A DNA stretch of 39,049 bases, from contig JAFTDT010000076.1 in NCBI GenBank assembly GCA_017453985.1, positions 1 to 39,049 on the forward strand. Direction: 5' to 3'. The DNA comes from Clostridia bacterium. GTDB lineage: Bacteria > Bacillota > Clostridia > Oscillospirales > Butyricicoccaceae. A model generated the notes under the pieces. The model searched no databases, was not told the origin of the DNA, and was given only the letters and a program-made list of their open reading frames with translations. The position numbers and the translations under genes were made by a program. How positions within the stretch are numbered: position 1 is the stretch's first letter; each line of letters begins with the position of its first letter. Below, in pieces: positions 16,618 to 26,151 of this stretch.

Positions 16618-17084
16618 ACTCCCGCCTCTTTTCCGTAGCCCGTGCTGCCGAAGCCGCCCTCGCCCCGCGCCGTGTCATCCAGCGTCTCGCACCGCGCAAA
16701 AACGGCGCGGGCGGCGCGCACGGGCATGATCTGCGCGATGCGGTCGCCGTCACGCACGGTATAAGCATCCGCCGAGGTGTTGAGCAGCCCGACCATTATC
16801 TCGCCGCGAAAGTCCGAATCTATCAGACCCACGCCGTTGGCAAGGCATATCCCGCGCTTCATCGCCAGCCCCGAACGCGCCAGCACCAGCGCCGCCGTGC
16901 CCTCCGGCAGGGCGGCGCACAGCCCCGTGGGTATCATGCGTATGCCGCCGGGCGGAATAACCGCGTCCGCCTCAAGGAAGGCGTATATGTCAGCCGCAGC
17001 CGCGCCCGCGGTCTGGTAGACGGGCGCTTGCGCCCGTCGGCCGCCGCGCTCGAGCAAGCGGATATTTATCCTGCATTCTTCCAT
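16614..17084 (-). CDS. dut: dUTP diphosphatase (dUTPase)
   Basis: The trimeric dUTPase converts dUTP to dUMP and pyrophosphate, preventing uracil incorporation and supplying dTMP synthesis. All five motifs are visible in the 156 residues: motif 1 AAAADIYAF, motif 2 RSGLAMKRGI, motif 3 NGVGLIDSDFRGEI (catalytic Asp in LIDSD), motif 4 GDRIAQIMPV and the P-loop-like motif 5 RGEGGFGSTGY. In motif 3 the usual uracil-stacking Tyr (DSDY) is Phe. ATG 17084 is preferred because AGAGGAG precedes it and the reading begins MEECRINI; it overlaps the U32 gene stop by one base. Confidence 0.93.
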   Translation of the reverse strand: MEECRINIRLLERGGRRAQAPVYQTAGAAAADIYAFLEADAVIPPGGIRMIPTGLCAALPEGTAALVLARSGLAMKRGICLANGVGLIDSDFRGEIMVGLLNTSADAYTVRDGDRIAQIMPVRAARAVFARCETLDDTARGEGGFGSTGYGKEAGV

Positions 17085-19180
17085 CACTGCACTCCTCTGT
17101 AATACAGTCCGCGCGTCATGTTCTCCGGGCGGGATGTCCCCTTTCCCGCATATGCGCGCGCCATGCTCAGACATTCCTGCCGGTTTTCGGTGGTAAAGCT
17201 CAGCCGCAGCCAGCGCATATGCACAGCGCCGAGATCCTCCATCTTGTCCGCCAGATAAAGCTTTTCCGAATTATAGACCGTGTTGCGGCAGCCGTGCTCC
17301 CGCATGAGCGGGAACGAACGCCCAGTGCGGTCGGTTATGGCGGCGGTGCCGGTCCCGCAGGAGCAGGTGCCGCGCCGCCTTATCACACAGTTTTCCGTTA
17401 TCATCAGCGGCAGCCGCCCGTAAGCAAGCAGCTCGCAGTCCATCACCTGCGACAGGTCGCGTATCTGCGCAAGCTGCAGCTCCGGCGAAACTGTGCAGCT
17501 TGTCAGCCCCAGCGTTTTCAGCTCGCGCATGGTCTGCGAATTGAAAACGTTCAGCCCGAAGTCGCCCCGCAGATCAAAGCCGAGGCTCTCCAGCACGAAT
17601 ATCTGTCCCAGATTGGTGCAGACAAGGCTCTCTATGCCCATGTCCCGCATTCCGCGCAGCAGCTCCAGCGTTTCCGCCCATTCGCTGTCGCGGATCACGC
17701 GGTCCATCACCGGCGCGACGGCAAAGCCCTTTTGCATCAGGCGGCGTATCTCCGCATCCTTTGCCGCCGCCTCGCGCAGCGGCAGGTATATATATTCCGG
17801 CGCAAGCGCCAGTATATCATCGGTTATCTGCTCCGTGCTGAGGAAGGAGAATATCAGCCCCGGACGCCCCTCATAGGGCAGACGCTGCAAGCCCGGCTGC
17901 CAGCTCCCGACGGCGCGGCGCGGCGGCTGACGGCGCTGTGCCGTCAGGCTGTCCGTGCATTGCCGCCGCATGGCGCTCAGCGCCGAGGCGGGTATCCGCA
18001 GCCCCTCATCCAGCTCCACCTTTATGTCGCGCGGGTAAAACACTGTCCCGCCCGTCTTGCCGATGATGCGGCGTACGTCGTCGCGTCCGGTGGGCGCCTT
18101 GACTGCGCGCTCCGCCGGCGGCGCCGTGCAGGAATAGGTGTTGCCCTGCTCGTCCATGCAGGACAGCGCCATATTTTCCCCCGTGCGGGCAGAAAAGAAA
18201 AAGTCCGCCGCCACCCGCGGCTCCTCCGGCTCCGATTCGTATATCTGCCGCGCCTCGCGGTAAGTCTCGCGCGAGGCGCGCACGTCCTCCTCGCGCCGCG
18301 CGCCGAACATATGCTCGCCGGTCTTGCCGGTGATATATCCGTCGGTAAAGCCGCTGCGCGAAAACACCGCCTGCAGCTTTTCCATATCATTGCGGGACGG
18401 CGGAGCGCCGGACTCCAGAGCGCGGCGGTAGATGCTCGTCACCAGCGCGGTATATTCCGGTCGCTTCATGCGCCCCTCGATCTTCACACAGGTCACGCCT
18501 GCGTCCTCCAGCTCATTCAGATGCTTTGCCAAGCTCTGATCCTTGAGGCTCAGGAGCTGATCCGGCGCCGAGCCGAGGAATGAATACACCATACGGCAGG
18601 GCTGCGCGCACATGCCGCGGTTGCCGCTGCGCCCGCCGATCGCCGAGGACATATAGCACTGTCCGGAATGGCACATGCACAGCGCCCCGTGGCAGAAAAC
18701 CTCGATCTCGATCGGAGCTTTGCGGCAGATGAAGCGGATATCCTCCATCGAAAGCTCGCGCGCCAGCACCACGCGGGAAAAGCCCAGCCGCTGCGCCGCC
18801 AGCACGCCGCCGAGATTGTGCACGGACATCTGCGTCGAGGCGTGCAGCGGCAGCTCCGGCGCCAGCGCCCGCGCGGCGCGGGCGATCCCCATGTCCTGCA
18901 CGATCAGCGCGTCCGCGCCCCATGCGTTGAGTTTTTTTATCATTTCCGCGGCGCGTGAAAGCTCGCGGTCGGTCACCAGCGTGTTGAGCGTGATATAAGT
19001 TTTTACTCCGCGCAGACGGCAATATCTCAGCGCCTCGGCGATCTCCTCGTCGCTGAGATTTTTCGCCCCTCTGCGGGCGTTGAAGTCGCCCCCGCCGAAA
19101 TACACGGCATCCGCTCCGCCGCGCACGGCAGCGACGACGCCCTCGTAAGACCCGGCGGGGCTCATGAGTTCAAGCGACAA
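17084..19180 (-). CDS. Peptidase U32 family protein (RlhA/TrhP-like RNA hydroxylation type)
   Basis: The 698-residue protein begins ELMSPAGSYEGVVAAVRGGADAVYFGG-like (TIM-barrel U32 core). It carries the family cysteine cluster at 163-195 (C163, C168, C170, C175, C191, C195), including GGRSGNRGMCAQPCR. The second half (about 370-698) fits the DUF3656-containing long form, as in E. coli RlhA (about 650 residues), which hydroxylates 23S rRNA C2501 and needs an iron-sulfur cluster; other members act on tRNA U34 or were annotated as collagenases. I therefore infer RNA hydroxylation rather than proteolysis, without choosing a target. The start is TTG 19180, 7 nt after GGGAGATG; an ATG lies five codons downstream. 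Confidence 0.85.
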   Translation of the reverse strand: MSLELMSPAGSYEGVVAAVRGGADAVYFGGGDFNARRGAKNLSDEEIAEALRYCRLRGVKTYITLNTLVTDRELSRAAEMIKKLNAWGADALIVQDMGIARAARALAPELPLHASTQMSVHNLGGVLAAQRLGFSRVVLARELSMEDIRFICRKAPIEIEVFCHGALCMCHSGQCYMSSAIGGRSGNRGMCAQPCRMVYSFLGSAPDQLLSLKDQSLAKHLNELEDAGVTCVKIEGRMKRPEYTALVTSIYRRALESGAPPSRNDMEKLQAVFSRSGFTDGYITGKTGEHMFGARREEDVRASRETYREARQIYESEPEEPRVAADFFFSARTGENMALSCMDEQGNTYSCTAPPAERAVKAPTGRDDVRRIIGKTGGTVFYPRDIKVELDEGLRIPASALSAMRRQCTDSLTAQRRQPPRRAVGSWQPGLQRLPYEGRPGLIFSFLSTEQITDDILALAPEYIYLPLREAAAKDAEIRRLMQKGFAVAPVMDRVIRDSEWAETLELLRGMRDMGIESLVCTNLGQIFVLESLGFDLRGDFGLNVFNSQTMRELKTLGLTSCTVSPELQLAQIRDLSQVMDCELLAYGRLPLMITENCVIRRRGTCSCGTGTAAITDRTGRSFPLMREHGCRNTVYNSEKLYLADKMEDLGAVHMRWLRLSFTTENRQECLSMARAYAGKGTSRPENMTRGLYYRGVQ

Positions 19181-19196
19181 CTCGGATCATCTCCCG

Positions 19197-19487
19197 TCAG
19201 TTTCTTTTCAGCCGCGCAAGCTCCGCGCGCAGCCGCGCGCATTCCTCGGCGTAGTCCTTGATCTGGGCGCGCAGACCGTCGCCGCTGTCCACCACACGGT
19301 AGTATTTATCCGCGATGTTCATCGCCGCCAGCACCGCCGCCGGCAGCGACGCCAGCGTGCTGCTGCGCTTGATCTCCTGTATGCTCTGGTCTACCAGCTC
19401 CGCGCTGCGGCGGATATGCGCCTCCTCGTCCTCGGAAATGACGGTGTAATCAAAGCCGTCGATGGTAACGATCACTCTGTTGAGCAT
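19197..19487 (-). CDS. zapA: Cell division protein ZapA
   Basis: The 96-residue protein begins with a beta-strand motif (NRVIVTIDGFDYTVISEDEE) followed by a long charged coiled coil (about 55-95), the ZapA layout. ZapA binds and bundles FtsZ filaments at the division site. GGAGG lies 7 nt before the ATG. Its stop is 16 nt before the U32 start, with the U32 ribosome binding site in that gap, so the two are likely co-transcribed. Confidence 0.9.
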   Translation of the reverse strand: MLNRVIVTIDGFDYTVISEDEEAHIRRSAELVDQSIQEIKRSSTLASLPAAVLAAMNIADKYYRVVDSGDGLRAQIKDYAEECARLRAELARLKRN

Positions 19488-19586
19488 GTCCGAGCCTCCT
19501 TTATCCCGAAAATCACATTATATATAGGTATAAGCCGTTCCGCGGCTCCGCCGCGCGGCGATGGCGGAACATAATTATTCAAGATA

Positions 19587-19615
19587 ATTATAGCATGCCG
19601 CACGGTTTTTTAAAA
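19587..19615 (-). promoter_or_regulatory. Candidate promoter for the zapA operon
   Basis: On the minus strand a perfect TATAAT (19587-19592) lies 100 nt upstream of zapA, with TTTTAA (19610-19615) 17 nt before it as a weak -35 box. The 19616-19888 stretch behind it holds no convincing gene; it has short inverted repeats only. Confidence 0.5.
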
Positions 19616-19888
19616 GAGGCGAAGGCAAAGTTAATAAATATTTTAAGATAAAATACGCAAGACTCACGGAGTATCGTAAAAAAGCACTCCGCATAACACG
19701 GGCGCCTTAAAAAAGGGTATAAAAAATATTTTTGCGGCTTTGGCAGAAAAAGCCGTTTTCATGCAGACCGCAAAAAGTTGGCAGCGACAGCGAGGGGTCG
19801 CGAGGTCGCTTGCAAGCGAGCAGACGAGCGGAGCGAGACTGCTGCGGAGAGGAGGGGCAGCGGAGTGAGCGCACCGGCTATTTTGTGT

Positions 19889-19925
19889 AAACAAAATCGC
19901 CGCAAGCGAAAGCAGCTTGCGACGA
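19889..19925 (-). terminator. Intrinsic terminator after tRNA-Leu
   Basis: On the minus strand an 11-bp stem (19915-19925 with 19897-19907, one G-T pair) has a 7-nt loop and is followed by TTTTGTTT. It starts 3 nt past the tRNA CCA end. Confidence 0.8.
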
Positions 19926-19927
19926 CG

Positions 19928-20014
19928 TGGTGCCGGTGACCGGGATCGAACCGGTACGAGTGTTACCTCACGGGATTTTAAGTCCCGGGCGTCTGCCAGT
20001 TCCGCCACACCGGC
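19928..20014 (-). tRNA. tRNA-Leu (anticodon UAA)
   Basis: The minus strand folds as a class II tRNA of 87 nt. The acceptor stem pairs GCCGGTG with CACCGGC, the anticodon loop is CTTAAAA (anticodon TAA), and a long variable arm (TGAGGTAACACTCG) is present, as expected for leucine. The T-loop is GTTCGATCC, and the 3' CCA is encoded at 19928-19930. It begins 32 nt after the stop of the phosphoribosyltransferase gene and may be processed from that transcript. A 7-bp hairpin (20019-20037) lies between them. Confidence 0.97.
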
Positions 20015-20046
20015 GTGTCGGCGGGGTGCGCCCGCCGGGAGCTATC

Positions 20047-20604
20047 TTATTCCTTTACCGTACCGTCGGCATTGAATACCGGCAGCGGCTCGAGGTAGAT
20101 TATATCGCTGCGCTGCTGCGCTGCGCCCTCCGCCAAAATCGCCATTTTTCCGACGATGATGCCGCCCGCCTCCTCAACGAGCTTTTCAACCGCGCGAATG
20201 GACTCGCCGGTGGAGATCACGTCATCCACGATCAGTATGCGCTTGCCGCGCATCAGCTCGGCGTCGGCGGCATCCAGATACAGATGCTGGACGCGGTCGG
20301 TGGTGATGCTGCGGACGCTGACCTCGAAAACGCCGGTCATATAGAGCTTCGACGCCTTGCGCGCGACGAAATAATTGTCGTCGCCATGCTGCTGCGCCAT
20401 CTCATGTGCAAGGGGGATGCCCTTTGCCTCGGCGGTGATGATATAATCATATTCCGGCGCCTTGTCGAGCAGCGCCCCGGCGCAGGCGACGGTGAGCGGC
20501 GCATCGCCGAAGATGACGAAAGCGCCGATGTACAGATCGTCTGTCACGCGGCATATGGGCAGGCTGCGCTTGTGTCCGGCTATCGTGATGTCATAATGGT
20601 TCAT
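20047..20604 (-). CDS. Purine-type phosphoribosyltransferase (Apt/Xpt-like)
   Basis: The 185-residue protein has the type I phosphoribosyltransferase PRPP-binding motif ILIVDDVISTGES (123-135) and an upstream TAEAKGIPLAHEMA segment like the one in adenine and xanthine phosphoribosyltransferases. It should salvage a purine base to its nucleotide using PRPP. The N-terminal hood that fixes base specificity does not match either enzyme closely to my eye, so the base is left open. GAAAGGGG precedes the ATG. It has its own promoter and reads towards tRNA-Leu. Confidence 0.8.
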   Translation of the reverse strand: MNHYDITIAGHKRSLPICRVTDDLYIGAFVIFGDAPLTVACAGALLDKAPEYDYIITAEAKGIPLAHEMAQQHGDDNYFVARKASKLYMTGVFEVSVRSITTDRVQHLYLDAADAELMRGKRILIVDDVISTGESIRAVEKLVEEAGGIIVGKMAILAEGAAQQRSDIIYLEPLPVFNADGTVKE

Positions 20605-20646
20605 TTTTTCGCCCCTTTCACATAAATAAAAAGAAGACCACTAAAT

Positions 20647-20674
20647 ATTATACATAAAATAATGCAAAAGTCAA
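20647..20674 (-). promoter_or_regulatory. Promoter for the phosphoribosyltransferase/tRNA-Leu unit
   Basis: On the minus strand TTGACT (20669-20674) and TATAAT (20647-20652) are spaced by 16 nt, 43 nt upstream of the start codon. It is divergent from the prfB promoter. Confidence 0.8.
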
Positions 20675-20695
20675 TTTGCCGGCGCACGGTTTTTC

Positions 20696-20724
20696 TTTAC
20701 TAAAGCGTAAAAATCAAGTATAAT
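20696..20724 (+). promoter_or_regulatory. Promoter for prfB
   Basis: TTTACT (20696-20701) and a perfect TATAAT (20719-20724) are spaced by 17 nt, 54 nt upstream of the prfB ATG. Confidence 0.7.
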
Positions 20725-20778
20725 AATAAATCATATATACGCGCTCCGCGTGCGGAGCGCAGCTTCGGAGGAAAAACG

Positions 20779-21897
<1,119 letters not shown>

Positions 21898-21909
21898 GGA
21901 GGCAGGGAC

Positions 21910-22671
21910 ATGAACAGAGCATTTCTCAAGCAGCAGGCAAAAACGGTCATCAGAAATTCCCCGCGCATATATCTGATAACGCTGCTGTTTATGCTGCTGA
22001 CCGCCTCGCTGAGCCTGTATATCCAGCTTCGCGGCGGCGGGCGGACATTCGGCATACCGGCGGAGGCGCTGAACGGCTCGCTGGATCTGCCGCGGTATCT
22101 CGCCGGACAGCTTGCGGAATATTTTTCCAGCACCCGCTTCATACTGCTGAGCGGCTTTGTCCTGCTGTTCAATCTTTTCAGCGCGGTGCTCAGCTTCGGT
22201 TACAGCAAATACTGCCTGCATCTGCAGCGCGGGCTGCCGGTCAGCGCCGCCACGCTGTTTGACGGATTTCAGCAGTTTCTGCGCATCATCTGGCTGAACG
22301 TGCTCGTTTCGCTGCTTGTTTTCCTGTGGTCGCTGCTGTTTCTAATCCCCGGCATTATCGCCATATATTCTTACAGTCAGGCACAGCGCATCCTGATAGA
22401 CAATCCCGACATGACCGCGCTGGAGGCGATACGCGCCAGCAAGGAGCTTATGCGCGGCAATCGCTGGGAGCTTTTCGTGCTGGAGCTGAGCTTCATCGGC
22501 TGGATGCTGCTGGCAAGCTTTACCTTTGGCATCCTCATGATATGGCTCGTGCCGTATATGGAAATAACCATAGCGGAGTTTTACGACGTGCTTGCCCATG
22601 GCGGCGTCGCCGTGGAAACGCCGCCGGAGCAGATAGACGAGCCGGAGGAGTGGACGGATAACGGCTTCTGA
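21910..22671 (+). CDS. DUF975-family integral membrane protein
   Basis: The 253-residue protein has about five or six hydrophobic segments. Its central stretch LIPGIIAIYSYSQAQRIL and the ASKELMRGNRWELFVLELSFIGW segment are typical of DUF975 membrane proteins of Firmicutes, whose function is unknown. The acidic tail after the last helix (ETPPEQIDEPEEW) should be cytoplasmic. It begins 12 nt after prfB with a GGAGG ribosome binding site, so it is probably co-transcribed with prfB and ends at the terminator 25 nt downstream. Confidence 0.8.
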   Translation: MNRAFLKQQAKTVIRNSPRIYLITLLFMLLTASLSLYIQLRGGGRTFGIPAEALNGSLDLPRYLAGQLAEYFSSTRFILLSGFVLLFNLFSAVLSFGYSKYCLHLQRGLPVSAATLFDGFQQFLRIIWLNVLVSLLVFLWSLLFLIPGIIAIYSYSQAQRILIDNPDMTALEAIRASKELMRGNRWELFVLELSFIGWMLLASFTFGILMIWLVPYMEITIAEFYDVLAHGGVAVETPPEQIDEPEEWTDNGF

Positions 22672-22695
22672 GATAAAATTCGGCAAAAACATGAA

Positions 22696-22740
22696 AAAAA
22701 GCGGGAAGTCAAGCAAAAAAAGCTTGACAACCCGCTTTTT
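22696..22740 (+). terminator. Rho-independent terminator of the prfB unit
   Basis: The stem AAAAAGCGGG/CCCGCTTTTT (22696-22705 with 22731-22740) continues past a symmetric AA/AA internal loop into GTCAAGC/GCTTGAC (22708-22714 with 22722-22728). The A- and T-runs make it potentially bidirectional. Confidence 0.93.
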
Positions 22741-22752
22741 ACATGATACATT
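22724..22752 (+). promoter_or_regulatory. Candidate S10-operon promoter embedded in the preceding terminator
   Basis: A perfect TTGACA at 22724-22729, inside the descending arm of the terminator, is followed after 17 nt by TACATT (22747-22752). It would give a leader of about 410 nt ahead of rpsJ. An alternative TATATA-type -10 box near 23070 lacks a good -35 box. Confidence 0.45.
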
Positions 22753-22777
22753 ATAAAAGCGCCTTTGTGGGCGAGCT

Positions 22778-23017
22778 GTGCCTGTGCGCAGGCACGGAAA
22801 ACGCGATGAAGGCCGAGATTGCCGCCGCGAGGCGGGTAACTCGGCTGGAGCAGGTCCGACAATCGGGCGGCAGAGAGCAGCATAAGCGCCAGCGTACCCC
22901 AAAGCACGCGGAACTGCCTGCAAATTGCAGGCAAGCCCGTCGGGAGACCAACAGGTGCGTTTATACCGGAACCTCTGTGTATCTCCGGTTAAATTTATGC
23001 CCAAAGGAAGATACACA
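22778..23017 (+). promoter_or_regulatory. Structured leader of the S10 ribosomal operon
   Basis: The 430-nt gap before rpsJ (22741-23171) has no convincing gene but clear RNA structure. GTGCCTG/CAGGCAC forms a hairpin (22778-22784 with 22789-22795). TGCCTG/CAGGCA forms a second one (22915-22920 with 22928-22933). A third stem, ACCGGA/TCCGGT (22965-22970 with 22984-22989), has a 13-nt loop whose TGTGTATC (22976-22983) is perfectly complementary to GATACACA at 23010-23017, which would make an H-type pseudoknot. S10-operon leaders are L4-controlled in E. coli; regulation here is inferred. Confidence 0.5.
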
Positions 23018-23171
23018 CGGAACCGTGGCAAACTTTCCGCCGTACAATGGACCCTCGGAGCAGTACATTATATATAAGCTGCGCCGAAAGGGAGGCGGCG
23101 AGCAGATCCGCAGCAGCGGCATTTGCTCGGCGGCGACCCAAGAAAACATTGTATAAACAGGAGGAAAAACT

Positions 23172-23483
23172 ATGGCAGAGATGAAAACCATGCGAATCCG
23201 CCTCAAGGCTTATGACCACAGGCTCATAGACCAGGCGGCGGAGAAGATCGTGGAGACGGCGAAGCGCGCCGGCGCGGAGATATCCGGACCGATCCCGCTT
23301 CCCACGGAAAAGAAGGTCGTGACGATTCTGCGCGCCGTCCATAAGTACAAGGACAGCCGCGAGCAGTTCGAGCGCCGCACGCACAAGAGGCTCATCGACA
23401 TAAAGCAGCCCTCGCAGAAGATCGTCGAGGCGCTGACGAACCTCAACCTGCCGGCGGGCGTGGAGATCGAGATCAAGTTTTAA
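23172..23483 (+). CDS. rpsJ: 30S ribosomal protein S10
   Basis: First gene of the S10 operon. S10 (103 residues) sits in the head of the 30S subunit and, as NusE, takes part in transcription antitermination. Family landmarks are [15 protein letters not shown] at the start, GPIPLPT in the loop and the ending VEIEIKF. AGGAGG lies 7 nt before the ATG. The following 93-nt gap contains the hairpin CCCGCA/TGCGGG and a possible longer-range AGGCA/TGCCT pairing. Confidence 0.98.
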   Translation: MAEMKTMRIRLKAYDHRLIDQAAEKIVETAKRAGAEISGPIPLPTEKKVVTILRAVHKYKDSREQFERRTHKRLIDIKQPSQKIVEALTNLNLPAGVEIEIKF

Positions 23484-23576
23484 AGCAAGCAAACAACCCT
23501 GTCCCGCAAATATGCTGCGGGCGGGTCATGTTGGGAGGCAGAGCCGCTCAACCAATGCCTGTAAGGAGGAAATACA

Positions 23577-24275
23577 GTGAAGAAGGCTATCATCGGAAAG
23601 AAGGTCGGCATGACTCAGATCTTTGACGAGAGCGGGAAAGTGATCCCCGTCACCGTCATCGAGGCCGGCCCCTGCACAGTGGTGCAGAAGAAGACGGCGG
23701 AAACGGACGGCTACGATTCCGTACAGCTCGGCTTTGAGGACGTCGGAGAGAAGAAGGTCACAAAGCCCATGCGCGGACATTTTGCCAAGTCCGGCGTTTC
23801 TGCGAAGAAGTATCTGAAGGAGTTCCGTTTTGAGGATTGCTCCGCCTTCAACGTGGGCGACGTGATTTTGGCGGACACCTTTGCCGAGGGCGACAAGGTA
23901 GACGTAGTGGGCATCAGCAAGGGCAAGGGCTACGCCGGCGTCGTCAAGCGCTGGAACGCGCATTCCCAGCAGCACACCCACGGCGTCGGCCCCGTACACC
24001 GCAGCGTCGGCTCCATGGGCGCCAATACCGATCCCTCCCGCGTGCTCCCCGGCAAGAAGATGGCGGGACATCTGGGCGCCGAGCAGGTGACGGTGCAGAA
24101 CCTCGTGGTGGTCAAGGTCGATGCGGAGAACAACATGATCGCCATCAAGGGCGCCATTCCCGGACCTAAGGGCGGACTGGTCTGCGTAAAGAGCACGGTC
24201 AAGTTCAACCGCGTCAAGAACACGCAGGCGCAGCACGTCAGCAGCAACCCGCAGAAGGCGTCTGCAAGAAGATAA
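23577..24275 (+). CDS. rplC: 50S ribosomal protein L3
   Basis: L3 initiates 50S assembly and reaches towards the peptidyl-transferase centre. The 232 residues start with [17 protein letters not shown] and contain the conserved [17 protein letters not shown]-like extension near residue 140 and [17 protein letters not shown]. The start codon is GTG 23577, preceded by GGAGG. The length exceeds the usual 205-215 because of a lysine/glutamine-rich tail ending in QKASARR. Confidence 0.98.
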   Translation: MKKAIIGKKVGMTQIFDESGKVIPVTVIEAGPCTVVQKKTAETDGYDSVQLGFEDVGEKKVTKPMRGHFAKSGVSAKKYLKEFRFEDCSAFNVGDVILADTFAEGDKVDVVGISKGKGYAGVVKRWNAHSQQHTHGVGPVHRSVGSMGANTDPSRVLPGKKMAGHLGAEQVTVQNLVVVKVDAENNMIAIKGAIPGPKGGLVCVKSTVKFNRVKNTQAQHVSSNPQKASARR

Positions 24276-24293
24276 CGGGGAGGAGGAAAGAGA

Positions 24294-24920
24294 ATGGCTA
24301 AGACCAACGTAGTCGATATGACCGGCAAGGTAGTCGGAGAGATAGAGCTTAACGACAGCGTTTTCGGCATCGAGCCGAATATGGCGGTTCTGCATCAGGA
24401 CATCAAGAACTATCTGGCGAATCAGCGTCAGGGCACGCAGAGCACGCTGACCCGCGCCGAGGTGCGCGGCGGCGGCAAGAAGCCGTGGCGTCAGAAGGGC
24501 ACCGGCAGAGCGCGTCAGGGCAGCACCCGCGCCCCGCAGTGGGTACACGGCGGCATCGCGCTGGGACCCAAGCCCCGTTCATACAGATTCAGCGTCAATA
24601 AGAAGGCGAAGAGCCTTGCGATCCGCAGCGCCCTCTCGGCAAAGCTTGCCGCGGGCGAGCTGATCGTGGTGGACAATATAAACGTCGGAGAGATCAGGAC
24701 GAAAAACGTCGTAAAGTTCCTCAGCGCCGTCGGCAGCGAGGGCAAGGCGCTCATCGTGACCCCCGAGGTCAATAAAAACGTCGTGCTTTCCGCACGCAAC
24801 ATACCCGGCGTCAAGACCACGTTTTCCGGCGTCATCTGCGCATATGATATCCTGAACGCCGGCAAGTTCATCGTCGATCAGGCGGCGGTAAAGAAGATCG
24901 AGGAGGTATACGCGAAATGA
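24294..24920 (+). CDS. rplD: 50S ribosomal protein L4
   Basis: L4 (208 residues) lines the nascent-peptide exit tunnel and in E. coli represses its own operon. The tunnel loop [20 protein letters not shown] is visible at about 59-78, followed by [12 protein letters not shown]. Its stop overlaps the rplW start by four bases (ATGA), so L23 is translationally coupled. It is the natural candidate regulator for the structured leader upstream of rpsJ. Confidence 0.98.
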   Translation: MAKTNVVDMTGKVVGEIELNDSVFGIEPNMAVLHQDIKNYLANQRQGTQSTLTRAEVRGGGKKPWRQKGTGRARQGSTRAPQWVHGGIALGPKPRSYRFSVNKKAKSLAIRSALSAKLAAGELIVVDNINVGEIRTKNVVKFLSAVGSEGKALIVTPEVNKNVVLSARNIPGVKTTFSGVICAYDILNAGKFIVDQAAVKKIEEVYAK

Positions 24921-25210
24921 AAACGGCATATGACGTCATTTTGCGCCCCATAATCACCGAGAAGTCCATGGAGGCGGTCGCTGACAAGAAGTATGTTTTC
25001 GAGGTCGCGCGCAGCGCCAACAAGATAGAGATACGTCAGGCGATCGAGGAGATCTTCGGCGTCAAGGTGATGAGCGTAAATACCATCAACGTAAAGGGCA
25101 AGGAAAAGCGTATGGGCGCCAACAGCGGCTATACCTCCGCCCGCAAGAAGGCGATAGTCCGCCTGACCGAGGACTCCAAGCCCATCGAGGTATTCGAGTC
25201 CATGATCTAA
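24917..25210 (+). CDS. rplW: 50S ribosomal protein L23
   Basis: L23 (97 residues) lies at the tunnel exit and docks trigger factor and the signal recognition particle. It shows [13 protein letters not shown] at the start and [17 protein letters not shown]. The 88-nt gap that follows contains GTGAGC/GCTCAC and a GCCGC-GGAGC/GCTCC-GCGGC hairpin without a U-tract, possibly an mRNA processing or stability element. Confidence 0.98.
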   Translation: MKTAYDVILRPIITEKSMEAVADKKYVFEVARSANKIEIRQAIEEIFGVKVMSVNTINVKGKEKRMGANSGYTSARKKAIVRLTEDSKPIEVFESMI

Positions 25211-25298
25211 AAGGTGAGCGATAAGGCTCACGCGAATGTATGCCGCGTGGAGCATGCTCCGCGGCGCAAAACGAAATAAAGAACAGGAGTGAAAACCT

Positions 25299-26132
25299 AT
25301 GGCCATAAAGAGCTATAAGCCCACTACTCCCTCCCGCCGTCAGATGACGGTCACGGACTACGGGGAGCTGAGCAGGGTCAAGCCGGAAAAGAGCCTTCTG
25401 GAAAAGGTCAAGAAGCATGCCGGCAGAAACAGCTATGGCAGAATAACCGTCCGTCATCAGGGCGGCGGCAACAAGAAAAAGTACCGCATCATCGACTTTA
25501 GGCGCGACAAGCTTGACATGCCGGCGGAGGTCATGACGCTGGAGTACGATCCCAACCGCACGGCGCACATCGCCCTGCTGAGATATGAGGACGGCGAGAA
25601 GAGATATATCCTCGCCCCCAACGGACTCAAGGTCGGGGACAAGGTAATCTCCAGCGACAGCGCGGATATCAAGCCGGGCAACTGCCTGCCCATCGCCAAT
25701 ATCCCGCTCGGCACCGTGATCCACAACATCGAGCTGTATCCCGGCAGAGGCGCGCAGATGGTGCGCTCCGCCGGCACCGCGGCTCAGCTGATGGCTAAGG
25801 AGGGCGCCGCTGCGCAGGTGCGCCTGCCCTCCGGCGAGGTCAGATACATCAAGATGGGCTGCCGCGCCACCATCGGTCAGGTCGGCAACATCGACAAGGA
25901 AAACGTCAACATCGGCAAGGCGGGCAAGAAGCGCCACATGGGTATCCGCCCGACGGTGCGCGGCTCGGTCATGAACCCGGTCGATCACCCGCACGGCGGC
26001 GGTGAGGGCAAGAGCCCGATAGGCCGCCCGGGACCTGTCACCCCGTGGGGCAAGCCCACTCTGGGGTACAAGACCCGCAAGCACAACCACCGCACCGATA
26101 AGCAGATAGTAAGACGCCGCAACGGCAAATAA
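25299..26132 (+). CDS. rplB: 50S ribosomal protein L2
   Basis: L2 (277 residues) is needed for subunit association and peptidyl transfer. It starts with [17 protein letters not shown] and contains [16 protein letters not shown], an SH3-like/OB core, and the conserved C-terminal segment [13 protein letters not shown] with the histidine near the peptidyl-transferase centre, then [17 protein letters not shown] lies before the ATG. Confidence 0.99.
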   Translation: MAIKSYKPTTPSRRQMTVTDYGELSRVKPEKSLLEKVKKHAGRNSYGRITVRHQGGGNKKKYRIIDFRRDKLDMPAEVMTLEYDPNRTAHIALLRYEDGEKRYILAPNGLKVGDKVISSDSADIKPGNCLPIANIPLGTVIHNIELYPGRGAQMVRSAGTAAQLMAKEGAAAQVRLPSGEVRYIKMGCRATIGQVGNIDKENVNIGKAGKKRHMGIRPTVRGSVMNPVDHPHGGGEGKSPIGRPGPVTPWGKPTLGYKTRKHNHRTDKQIVRRRNGK

Positions 26133-26151
26133 AGAAAGGAGACACAGATAA

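Noticed and set aside
22743-23156. Plus-strand open frame of 137 codons filling the S10-operon leader
   Set aside because: No ribosome binding site or recognisable motif is present, the composition is biased and the region is better explained by RNA hairpins and a pseudoknot. A conserved leader peptide cannot be fully excluded without comparison.
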